This document shows positions 17,769-25,372 of a stretch of 64,000 nucleotides of DNA, piece by piece. A program made the position numbers and the translations under genes. Origin of the DNA: Actinocatenispora sp036503555. Its GTDB lineage: Bacteria > Actinomycetota > Actinomycetes > Mycobacteriales > Micromonosporaceae. The notes under the pieces are model-generated. The model ran no database searches. It saw only the letters and a program-made list of their open reading frames with translations, and was not told where the DNA came from. Each line of letters starts with the position of its first letter. Within the stretch, counting starts at the first letter, position 1. Location of the stretch: positions 147,766 through 211,765 of the forward strand of contig DASXWQ010000042.1 of NCBI GenBank assembly GCA_036503555.1, written 5' to 3'.

Positions 17769-20700
17769 TCAGCCGAGGCCGATGGTGAAGATGTGCATGG
17801 TCGCGGACGGCCCCGGGAGGGTGACCGAGGCGACCGTCTTGCCGGCCGTGAGCGCGCCGTTCGTGGCGAACACGTACGTGGTCACGGTCTCCGACGAGCC
17901 GTCGGTGGCGTTCCGGTACGGCATGGTGGCGACGGTCGTGTCGCCGGGCAGCGGGTCGTAGCCGCCGGCGCCGAGGGTCCAGTCGCTGAGCCCGAGCGTG
18001 AGCGTCTGCGTCGTGCCGTCGGTGTAGTGGACGACCAGGTCACCGACGGCGCCGCTGGCGTTGGCGTTGGTGGCGGAGCCGATGATGCCGAGCTTCGTCG
18101 CACCGGCCGGCGCGACGAGCGGCACGGTCTGCCCGGCGGCCTCGATGTTGTCGAGCTGCCCGCTGGGCGCGTCCGGCCACGTGTACGGCACGCCGTCGAT
18201 CGTCACCGTGCCGCCGGGGGTGAGCCCGCCCGCCGCGAGCGCCTGCGCGGAGTACGCGTAGCCGCTGGTGTCGAGGCTGGCCGCGCTCGGCTTGCCGTCG
18301 TCGGAGATGCCGGAGTTGGTGTAGTAGGGCCACAGCTCCCCCGGCTTCGCCACGGAGAGGTGCGCCGAGGCGGGCGTGAGCGCCGTGCCGTCCGCGGTCT
18401 TCAGCGCGAACGTCACCGTGTACCGGCCCTCGGTCTGTCCGGCGGTCACGGTGACCGGCGCGCTGCCGGTGGACCGCGCCGGTACGTCGAACGTGCCGGA
18501 CGCCGGGGACACCTCGACCCCGTCGCCGGAGCCGGTCCAGCTCACCGACATCGGCTCGGCGGACACGTTGGTGACCGAGACGGTGACGGTGTCGTGCCCG
18601 CCGGGCGCGACGACCAGCCCGTCGGACGGGCTCGCCGCGGTGAACGTGGCCTGCTGCCCGGTACCGTCGGACGGCGGCGCGTCGGCCGGGTCCGCGCCCC
18701 AGGTCTTGTTCGGGATCGCGGTGAGGTCGTAGTCGAGCCGGCCGCCGGACGCCAGGTCCGCGTACCGCAGCCACGGCTTGCCCCACGCCTTGCCGCCGAC
18801 GGTCAGGCCGTCGACGTACATGTTCTCGGTGGAGGCGTTCGGCGCGGTGATCGTGAGCTTCCTACCGTTGGCGAGCGTGACGACCGCCTTCGGGAAGACC
18901 GGGCTGCCCAGCGTCAGCACGTCCGTGCCGGGCGTCTCCGGGTACATGCCGAGCTCGCTGAAGACGTACCAGGAGCTCATCGCGCCGAGGTCGTCGTTGC
19001 CGAACTGGCCGACCGGCGCGTCGAAGTACAGCTTCTGCTGCGCCGCACGGACGACCTGCTGGGTCTTCCACGGCGCGCCGACGTAGTCGTACTCCCAGGG
19101 GATCTCGATGCTGGGCTCGTTGGACAGGTCGGCGTTCGTCGGGCCGGGGTTGTCGATCGAGGTGAACAGGCTGTCCAGGTACTTCTCGTACGCCGCGTCG
19201 CCGCCCTTGGCGAGGATCAGCGCGCGCAGGTTGTGCGGCACCATCGGCGTGTACTGCGCGGCCGTACCCTCGACCATGCCGGTGCCGGTGCCCGGCGAGA
19301 AGCCGGTGACGAACTGGCCGTTGGACTGCTTCGCCTGCACGTACCCGGATCCGGCGTTGAACGTGTTCTGCCAGTTCTGCGACCGGGTCGCGAAGCGCGT
19401 GTAGTTGTCCCTGTCCCCCAACGACTTCGCGTACGCGGCGATCGCGTAGTCGGCGCTGTCGTACTCCAGCTGCGTGGAGACCGGGCCGTAGAAGTTGCAG
19501 CAGCCGTACTCCTTGTTGTAGGGCAGGTAGCCGTAGGAGTCGAGTTCGGCCTGGCCCGGGCGGACGTTGTTGGGGTTGGTGGCCTCGTCGACCATCGCGG
19601 CGAGCGCGTGCTTCTGGTCGAAGTCGCGCGCACCGAAGGCGTACGCCCCGGCGATGATCGGGTCGGCCGGATCACCGACCATCACGTAGCTCTCACCGTT
19701 GCCCAACGCCCACTTCGGCAGCATGCCGGACTGGTCGTAGTCGTTCAGCATCGACCGGATCGAGTCGCTGGTCTGTGTCGGCGCCACGATCGACGCGAGC
19801 TGCACCTGCGATCGGTAGATGTCCCAGCCGGAGTAGTTGGCGTACTGCGCGTGCCCGGCAGCCGCCGTGTGCACCTTCCCGTCCATGCCCGCGTACTGGC
19901 CGTTGACGTCGCTGAACACGTTGGGGTGCAACAGGACGTGGTACAGGGCGGTGTAGAACTGCTGCTGCTGCGCGGCGGAGCCGCCGCTGATCGCGATGCG
20001 CCTCAGCAGCGCGTTCCAGTCGTCGTGGGTCTGCCGGCGTACCGTGTCGAGGTTCCAGCCGGGGATCTCGGCGGCCAGGTTCGCCTTCGCGTTGGCGTCG
20101 CTGGTGAACGAGATGCCCACCTTCGCCGTGACCGTCTGGTCGCTCGACGCGTCGAACGTCAGGTACACGCCGCCGGGCCCGGTCGCCGCGGTCGGCGCCG
20201 CCTTGTCGTGCACCCGCGGCGCGTCCCGGGTCGGCGCCCGGAAGTCCGGTGTCGCCGTGCCGTGGAAGGGCTTCGTCGCCGCGCCGTGCGGGCGGCTGTC
20301 GGCCGGCGTCGTCGCCGTCGGCGTGGCCTTCGCGGCGTGCTGCGCCAGCGTCTTGTCACCGGCCGCGACGGCGCCGTCCTGCCACGTGCCGTAGTTCGCG
20401 AACGACCGGTCGAACGTGATGTCGAAGTGCAGCGTGTAGTCGCGTTCCTCGTCGGCGGACTGCCCGCAGAAGTGCCCGGCGGTCACCGACCCGGTCACCT
20501 CACGGTCGGAGACCACCTGCGCGCTCGTACCGTCCACCGTGTTCGCGCTGCCGGCGACCTTGAGCAGCAGGTTCGCCTTGCTGGTACGCGGGAACGCGAA
20601 GCTGCCGATGCCGGCGCGGGTGGTCGCGGTCAGCGACGTCGTCACCCCGGATCCCTGCGTGACCGTGTAGTACCCGGCGCTCGCCCGCTCGTTGATGTGG

Positions 20701-21080
20701 CTGTACGTGTCCGTGGCGCTGCCCGGTTTGGCGCCGATGTCGCCGACGGTCGGCAGGATCGGCACGTCGCCGAGCGCGGAGCAGCCGGGGCCGGAGATGT
20801 GCGTCAGGCTGTACCCGAGCAGCGTGTTGTCGTCGTACTCGTAGCCGCCACCGGCGGTGCGGTGCGGCGTGGTGTCCGGGCTCCACTGCACCATGCCGAA
20901 CGGCGCGTCGGCGCCGGGGAACGTGTCGACCGCGCCCGACGTACCGATGAGCGGGTTGACCAGGGACGCCGGGTCGGTGACCGTTGCCGGCGCGGCGGCC
21001 GCCGTACCCGCGAACGGGAGTACGGCGGCGAGTGTGCCGAGCGCGAGGAGTGCCGCGCGCCGGCGGGGTCGGAGTCGCAT
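17769..21080 (-). CDS. Secreted GH92 alpha-mannosidase with NEW3 and NPCBM-like domains
   Basis: A 1103-residue exo-alpha-mannosidase of family GH92 (calcium-dependent). A signal peptide (MRLRPRRRAALLALGTLAAV to ...AAAA) leads the N-terminal beta-sandwich, beginning NPLIGTSG...FPGADAPFGMVQWSPDT, and HISGPGCSALGDVP. The catalytic (alpha/alpha)6 domain has NEPSIEIPWEYD and GNDDLGAMSSWYVFSELG, both hallmark GH92 segments. At about residues 835-940 there is an alpha-galactosidase NEW3-like Ig domain (VVAPGGHDTVTVSVTN), then a galactose-binding/NPCBM-like domain to the C-terminus. Such enzymes trim mannans or N-glycans outside the cell. RBS AAAGGA precedes the ATG. A LacI-type dyad lies in the upstream gap. 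Confidence 0.95.
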   Translation of the reverse strand: MRLRPRRRAALLALGTLAAVLPFAGTAAAAPATVTDPASLVNPLIGTSGAVDTFPGADAPFGMVQWSPDTTPHRTAGGGYEYDDNTLLGYSLTHISGPGCSALGDVPILPTVGDIGAKPGSATDTYSHINERASAGYYTVTQGSGVTTSLTATTRAGIGSFAFPRTSKANLLLKVAGSANTVDGTSAQVVSDREVTGSVTAGHFCGQSADEERDYTLHFDITFDRSFANYGTWQDGAVAAGDKTLAQHAAKATPTATTPADSRPHGAATKPFHGTATPDFRAPTRDAPRVHDKAAPTAATGPGGVYLTFDASSDQTVTAKVGISFTSDANAKANLAAEIPGWNLDTVRRQTHDDWNALLRRIAISGGSAAQQQQFYTALYHVLLHPNVFSDVNGQYAGMDGKVHTAAAGHAQYANYSGWDIYRSQVQLASIVAPTQTSDSIRSMLNDYDQSGMLPKWALGNGESYVMVGDPADPIIAGAYAFGARDFDQKHALAAMVDEATNPNNVRPGQAELDSYGYLPYNKEYGCCNFYGPVSTQLEYDSADYAIAAYAKSLGDRDNYTRFATRSQNWQNTFNAGSGYVQAKQSNGQFVTGFSPGTGTGMVEGTAAQYTPMVPHNLRALILAKGGDAAYEKYLDSLFTSIDNPGPTNADLSNEPSIEIPWEYDYVGAPWKTQQVVRAAQQKLYFDAPVGQFGNDDLGAMSSWYVFSELGMYPETPGTDVLTLGSPVFPKAVVTLANGRKLTITAPNASTENMYVDGLTVGGKAWGKPWLRYADLASGGRLDYDLTAIPNKTWGADPADAPPSDGTGQQATFTAASPSDGLVVAPGGHDTVTVSVTNVSAEPMSVSWTGSGDGVEVSPASGTFDVPARSTGSAPVTVTAGQTEGRYTVTFALKTADGTALTPASAHLSVAKPGELWPYYTNSGISDDGKPSAASLDTSGYAYSAQALAAGGLTPGGTVTIDGVPYTWPDAPSGQLDNIEAAGQTVPLVAPAGATKLGIIGSATNANASGAVGDLVVHYTDGTTQTLTLGLSDWTLGAGGYDPLPGDTTVATMPYRNATDGSSETVTTYVFATNGALTAGKTVASVTLPGPSATMHIFTIGLG

Positions 21081-21217
21081 GTGCCCGTCCTTTCGGCGGT
21101 ACGCCCCGGACTGCGGGCGGACCGCGAGGGGTCGAAGGAGCAGGCCTCGGGTCGTCGTCCGAGGTCGGCGGGCACCGGGGCCGGACCGCGCGGGCGACCG
21201 TGCTCACGAGGGCACGG

Positions 21218-21244
21218 TGACATCGTTGTCAGCCAGGCGCCTGG
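21218..21244. promoter_or_regulatory. LacI-type operator candidate upstream of GH92 gene
   Basis: TGACA-TCGT-TGTCA at 21218-21231 is a perfect 5+5 dyad; on the coding strand it reads TGACAACGATGTCA, similar to operators of actinobacterial LacI-family sugar regulators. A second perfect palindrome, CCAGGCGCCTGG, follows at 21233-21244. Both are 140-165 bases upstream of the mannosidase start. No lacI gene is within the window, so the regulator would act in trans. Confidence 0.5.
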
Positions 21245-21287
21245 TTTCCCACCGATCCCGGATGCTAGGCCCGGTCTGTACCAGGTA

Positions 21288-22196
21288 TCAAGATCTGTCG
21301 GTTATGTGGGCGAGAGCGGCATCCACCAGATCCGGCCGCGTCGCGTCCAGCCAGCGGATCGAACGGTCCCGGCGGAACCACGACCGCTGCCGCCGCACGA
21401 ACCGGCGCGTCGCCCGCACCGTCTCGTCCCGCGCCTCCCGCTCCGTCAGCTCCCCGTCCAGGAACCGCAGCACCTGCTGGTATCCCAGCGCCCGGCTCGC
21501 CGTACGCCCCTCGCGCAGGCCCTGCCCCGCCAGCGCGCGTACCTCGTCGACCAGGCCGGCCGCCCACATCCGGTCCACCCGCCGCTCGACCCGCTCGTCC
21601 AGCAGCTCCGGCGCGCAGTCCAGGCCGATCCGGACCGATTCGTACACCGGGGCGGGCTCGGCGGGCAGCGCCGCCGTGAACGGGCCGCCGGTCAGCGCCA
21701 GCACCTCCAGCGCCCGGACGATCCGCCGCCCGTTGCTCGGCAGGATGTTCGCCGCCGCGGCCGGGTCGCGCGCGCTCAGCCGCTCGTACAGCGGCGCCGG
21801 GCCGACACGAGCCAGCTCCGCCTCCAGCTCCGCGCGCAGCACCGGATCCGTACCGGGAAACTCGAACGCGTCCAGCACCGCACGCACGTACAGCCCGGAC
21901 CCGCCCACCAGCACCGGCGTACGCCCGGCGGCCAGCAACCGGTCCAGCACCGCCCGCGCCAACCCCTGGTACGCGGCGACGCTCGCCGGCTCGGTCACCG
22001 GCCAGATGCCCAGCAGGTGGTGCGGCACGCCGCCGGCCTCGTCCGCCGTCACCTTCGCCGTACCGATGTCCATGCCGCGGTAGAGCTGCATCGAGTCGGC
22101 GTTCACCACCTCGCCGGACAGCGCGCCCGCGAGCGCGACGCCCAGCGCCGACTTGCCCACCGCCGTCGGCCCCACCACCGCGACCGACCGCCTCAT
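21288..22196 (-). CDS. miaA: tRNA dimethylallyltransferase
   Basis: Adds a dimethylallyl group to N6 of A37 in tRNAs reading UNN codons. The protein has 302 residues, with P-loop GPTAVGKSAL, DSMQLYRGMDIGTAK, VGGSGLYVRA and SNGRRIVRALEV, all hallmark segments. Start ATG 22196 (MRRSVAVVG) follows GAGGAG with a five-base spacer. That Shine-Dalgarno sequence is supplied by the 80-bp element immediately upstream, whose mini-ORF stop overlaps this ATG as ATGA. Gene order with the LigB-like gene upstream matches mycobacterial Rv2727c-Rv2728c. Confidence 0.97.
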   Translation of the reverse strand: MRRSVAVVGPTAVGKSALGVALAGALSGEVVNADSMQLYRGMDIGTAKVTADEAGGVPHHLLGIWPVTEPASVAAYQGLARAVLDRLLAAGRTPVLVGGSGLYVRAVLDAFEFPGTDPVLRAELEAELARVGPAPLYERLSARDPAAAANILPSNGRRIVRALEVLALTGGPFTAALPAEPAPVYESVRIGLDCAPELLDERVERRVDRMWAAGLVDEVRALAGQGLREGRTASRALGYQQVLRFLDGELTEREARDETVRATRRFVRRQRSWFRRDRSIRWLDATRPDLVDAALAHITDRS

Positions 22197-22276
22197 GCCG
22201 GCTCCTCGCTTCGCTCCGAGCCGCCATGAGGCACACACGCGCAGAACCGATGACTCGCTCGCTCACGCTCGCTCAT
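22193..22276 (-). CDS. 27-codon MSER mini-ORF, element copy next to miaA
   Basis: ATG to TGA, 27 codons, product MSERERASHRFCACVPHGGS followed by ERSEEPA. Its start overlaps the stop of the upstream mini-ORF copy (ATGA), and its stop overlaps the miaA start (ATGA). GAGGAG, five bases before each ATG, is at the same time the EE codons of the mini-ORF. Translation may serve coupling rather than a peptide function; there is no direct evidence that a peptide accumulates. A diverged homologue of identical length is found at 28175-28258. Confidence 0.5.
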   Translation of the reverse strand: MSERERASHRFCACVPHGGSERSEEPA

Positions 22277-22352
22277 GCCGGCTCCTCGCTTCGCTCCGAG
22301 CCGCCACGAGGCACACACGCGCAGAACCGATGACTCGCTCGCTCACGCTCAC
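22193..22352 (-). repeat. Tandem pair of 80-bp MIRU-like intergenic elements
   Basis: Two consecutive 80-base units (22193-22272 and 22273-22352) differ at only two positions; the first ten bases of the unit recur at 22353-22362. On the minus strand each unit runs ATGA...GAGGAGCCGGC and then the next ATGA. The pair lies exactly at the junction of the LigB-like gene (stop TGA at 22353-22355) and miaA (ATG at 22194-22196). Removing both units would restore a direct ATGA stop/start overlap. This is the organisation known for mycobacterial MIRUs at DTGA sites. Confidence 0.9.
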
Positions 22353-22356
22353 TCAT
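22273..22356 (-). CDS. 27-codon MSER mini-ORF, element copy next to the LigB-like gene
   Basis: Same as the neighbouring copy except for one residue (PRG instead of PHG) and one silent change (AGT for AGC at codon 2). Its ATG (22354-22356) overlaps the TGA of the upstream LigB-like gene and its TGA overlaps the ATG of the next copy. The chain therefore has three successive ATGA junctions, at 22353, 22273 and 22193. Confidence 0.5.
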   Translation of the reverse strand: MSERERASHRFCACVPRGGSERSEEPA

Positions 22357-23078
22357 GCCGGCAGCCACGTCGCCACGAGGTACGTGACCTCGGCCGGGGT
22401 CGCCGCGTAGCGCACATCGGCGACGTACCGCCGGTCGCCGAGCGCGCCGGCCAGCACCTGCCAGGCGGCGCGCCCCGCGGCGTCCACCCGGGCCGCGAGG
22501 TCGGCGTCCAGCGCGAGCAGCGACGCCGGGTCACCCGACTCCAGCGCCGAGCGGGCGGCCGCGTCGTACGCGTCGGACTCCGGGTCCGGCGCGCCCGGCG
22601 TGCGTACCGCCCGGCGGGCCGCCGCGTCGCCCAACGCCAGCAGGCCCACCCGCCTCGCACCGGACCGCCCGGCCAGCTCCCGACCGACCGCGGCACACCG
22701 GTCCGCGGGCAGGTCGGCGGGCACGGTCAGGGCGCGCCGGCGTACCGGGCGGCGGTCGGGGCGTGCGGGGGCGCGGCCCAGCAGCCAGGCACCCACCAGG
22801 ATCGACAGGTCGGTGAAAATCCGACCCGTGCCGGATCCGCCGAGGTCGACCGGGATGTCCAGGCCGTACCCGGCGAACGTGCCGTGGTCGTCCGGACCCC
22901 ACACGGACTGCTCCGTCCCGGTGCCGAGCAGCCACACCTCCTCGACGCCCGGTGCGAGCATCGCCCGGACCGCGGCGGCGGTCGCCGACCGTACCTCGGC
23001 GAGGTCGCCCGCGCCGCCGGTGGCGAGATCCGGGACGAGCAGGGGCGGGTGCGGGCACACCGCGGCCGAGACGATCAC
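22353..23078 (-). CDS. Class III extradiol dioxygenase (LigB)-fold protein, Rv2728c-like
   Basis: A 241-residue protein with N-terminus VIVSAAVCPHPPLLVPDL, the HPP motif characteristic of the LigB-type class III extradiol dioxygenase fold. The actinobacterial orthologue group next to miaA (Rv2728c position) has no known substrate and the metal-binding set is not obviously complete: one conserved His is in CPHPPLL, and GTEQSVWGPDDHGTFAGYG carries a second. Start GTG at 23078. It is probably the first gene of an operon with miaA, separated from it only by two MIRU-like units. Enzyme activity is not assured. Confidence 0.75.
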   Translation of the reverse strand: MIVSAAVCPHPPLLVPDLATGGAGDLAEVRSATAAAVRAMLAPGVEEVWLLGTGTEQSVWGPDDHGTFAGYGLDIPVDLGGSGTGRIFTDLSILVGAWLLGRAPARPDRRPVRRRALTVPADLPADRCAAVGRELAGRSGARRVGLLALGDAAARRAVRTPGAPDPESDAYDAAARSALESGDPASLLALDADLAARVDAAGRAAWQVLAGALGDRRYVADVRYAATPAEVTYLVATWLPA

Positions 23079-23289
23079 CCGCTCACGGTATCGGCCCGGC
23101 CGGCGACGCCCACGCGAAGGCGACGATGCAGTCGCCTCACGCGGCGATCAGGTCACGGTTCGGCTTCGACCGGTTCCCGGAGGGCTGGACAGACCTGTGA
23201 CAATGCTCCGAGACGCACGAGACTCATGGGCCGGTCGAGCCGGCCGGCGGCCCGGTGCACGCGGCACCGGGACCGGGAGGAACCTGAAG

Positions 23290-24519
23290 GTGGATTCGAT
23301 GAGCGGTGACGGGCGCGACTGGACGACATTCGGTCGGGTCGACGCGAACGGCACGGTCTACGTCAAGACGGCGGCCGGCGAACGGCCGGTCGGCTCCTGG
23401 CAGGCCGGTACGCCCGAAGAGGGGCTCGCGCTGTTTGCCCGTCGGTTCGCCGACCTGGTGACCGAGGTCGACCTCCTGGAGAGCCGGCTCGCCTCCGGCA
23501 AGGCCGACGCCGGCCACTCGGCGGCCACCATCCGCCGCCTGCGCAACGAGCTGTCCACCGCGCACGTGGTCGGCGACATCGACATGCTGTCCGGCAAGCT
23601 CGACGAGCTGTCGGTGGTGGCGCAGAAGAAGGCCGAGGAGGCGAAGGCCGCGCGCGAGGCGGCCAAGGTCGAGGCCGTCGAACGCAAGCAGGCGCTCGCC
23701 GTCGAGGCCGAGCACATCGCCACCGACTCCACCCAGTGGAAGGCGGCCGGCGACCGGCTCAAGGAGATCCTCGACGAGTGGAAGACCATCCACGGCGTCG
23801 ACCGCAAGACCGACGGCGAGCTCTGGAAGCGGTACTCGGCGGCCCGTGACGCCTTCGCCCGCCGCCGCGGTACGCACTTCGCCAGCCTCGACGCCTCCCG
23901 TAAGGAGGTCCAGTCGACCAAGGAGCAGCTCGTCGCCGAGGCCGAGTCGCTGGCCACGTCGGAGGACTGGGCGCAGACCGCGGCGCGGCTGAAGCAGCTG
24001 ATGGCCGACTGGAAGGCGGCCGGCCGCGCGTCCAAGGAGGCCGAGCAGCGGCTGTGGGACCGGTTCCGCGGCGCGCAGGACGCGTTCTTCTCCCGCCGCA
24101 GCGAGGTGTTCAACGCCCGCGACGCGGAATACCAGGGCAACCTGACGGCGAAGCGCGAGCTGCTGACCGAGGCCGAAGCGCTCGACGTGGACGCCGACCC
24201 GAAGGCCGCGCAGCACAAGCTGCGGGAGATCCAGGGTCGGTGGCACGAGGTCGGCCGGGTACCGCGGGAGGCCGTGTCCGGGCTGGAGCGCCGGCTGCGC
24301 GCCGTCGACGAGAAGGTCCGGTCGGCGATGGACACCGCGTGGCGGCGTACCCCGATCGACCAGAACCCGCTGCTCGCGCAGATGCGTGAGCAGGTCGCCG
24401 AGGCCGAGCAGCGGCTGGAGCGGGCCAAGGCGGCAGGCGACGCCCGGCGGATCAAGGAGGCTGAGGAGTCGCTGGCCGGCAAGCGCCGCTTCCTCGAACT
24501 CGCCGAGCACACCAGCTGA
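23290..24519 (+). CDS. DUF349 coiled-coil protein (Rv2731-like)
   Basis: A 409-residue, highly charged protein made of repeated DUF349 helical units, e.g. WKAAGDRLKEILDEWKTIHG, WAQTAARLKQLMADWKAAGR and AAQHKLREIQGRWHEVGRVP, each about 75 residues apart. Long coiled coils occupy about 75-140 and 365-400. An N-terminal beta-rich segment (WTTFGRVDANGTVYVKT) is typical of the actinobacterial subgroup. Start: GTG 23290 has GGGAGG about nine bases upstream; ATG 23299 is the alternative. It is divergent from the LigB-like gene, as Rv2731 is from Rv2728c. The molecular function is unknown. Confidence 0.9.
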   Translation: MDSMSGDGRDWTTFGRVDANGTVYVKTAAGERPVGSWQAGTPEEGLALFARRFADLVTEVDLLESRLASGKADAGHSAATIRRLRNELSTAHVVGDIDMLSGKLDELSVVAQKKAEEAKAAREAAKVEAVERKQALAVEAEHIATDSTQWKAAGDRLKEILDEWKTIHGVDRKTDGELWKRYSAARDAFARRRGTHFASLDASRKEVQSTKEQLVAEAESLATSEDWAQTAARLKQLMADWKAAGRASKEAEQRLWDRFRGAQDAFFSRRSEVFNARDAEYQGNLTAKRELLTEAEALDVDADPKAAQHKLREIQGRWHEVGRVPREAVSGLERRLRAVDEKVRSAMDTAWRRTPIDQNPLLAQMREQVAEAEQRLERAKAAGDARRIKEAEESLAGKRRFLELAEHTS

Positions 24520-24570
24520 CCGACGTTCCCGGCACATCGGCCTGTCCCAGCCACCCGGTACGGTGGCGCC

Positions 24571-25311
24571 ATGGATCAGGGTCGATGTGTGCCGTTCTCG
24601 GCGGTGTTCAACTTCCGTGACCTGGGTGGATACGAGGCGGCCGGTGGGAGCCGGGTGCGGTCGGGTGTGGTCTACCGGTCGGACGGGCTGTTCCGGCTGA
24701 CCGAGGCGGACCTGGGCCGGTTCACCGGGCTCCGGGTGCGCAGCGTCATCGACCTGCGTCGTGTCGACGAGATCGGCAAGGACGGCCGGGTCCCGGCCGT
24801 CGAGGGCCTCGCGTACCACAACGTGTGTCTTCAGACGACGGCCTGGACCGCGGTCGACGTGCAGCCGGCGGCGATGGGCGAGTTCCTCGCCGCGCGGTAC
24901 GGGGAGATCGCCGACGAGGCGGTCACCGGCTCGATGGCCGCGGTGCTGCGGCTCATCGCCGACGACGCCGCCGGCGGCGGCACCGTCTTCCACTGCACGG
25001 CTGGCAAGGACCGTACCGGCGTGGTCGCGGCGGTGGTCCTGGCGCTGCTGGGCGTGCCCGACGAGACGATCGCCGAGGACTACGCGGCGAGCCAGGCGTC
25101 CGAGGAACAGTACTTCGCGTGGCGCGCGCGGCAGCGTCCGGACGAGCCGCCGGTGATCGGCAACGGCAACGCCGCGCCGGCCGAGGCGATCCTGACGTTC
25201 CTGGCCGCGCTCCGCATGCGGTACGGCTCGGTCGCCGGCTACGTCGAGCGCGCCGGCCTCGACCGCGCCGGCCGGGCCGCTCTCCGCGCCCGCCTCCTCG
25301 TCAACGCCTGA
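24571..25311 (+). CDS. Tyrosine/lipid phosphatase of the MptpB type
   Basis: A 246-residue phosphatase. The signature CX5R P-loop is HCTAGKDRTG, essentially that of MptpB/IphP-type tyrosine phosphatases with possible phosphoinositide activity. N-terminal SAVFNFRDLGGYEA and VYRSDGLFRL are family features. There is no signal peptide. The ATG has no Shine-Dalgarno sequence; a -10-like TACGGT sits at 24559-24564, six bases upstream, so a leaderless mRNA is likely. It lies 51 bases after the DUF349 gene. Its targets could include proteins phosphorylated by tyrosine or Ser/Thr kinases, which is inference. Confidence 0.9.
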   Translation: MDQGRCVPFSAVFNFRDLGGYEAAGGSRVRSGVVYRSDGLFRLTEADLGRFTGLRVRSVIDLRRVDEIGKDGRVPAVEGLAYHNVCLQTTAWTAVDVQPAAMGEFLAARYGEIADEAVTGSMAAVLRLIADDAAGGGTVFHCTAGKDRTGVVAAVVLALLGVPDETIAEDYAASQASEEQYFAWRARQRPDEPPVIGNGNAAPAEAILTFLAALRMRYGSVAGYVERAGLDRAGRAALRARLLVNA

Positions 25312-25372
25312 CACCCCACCGGTGCCGCCGCGTCGTGGCGGGCGGTGTCGGCGGCCGTGGGAGCATGGGTCC

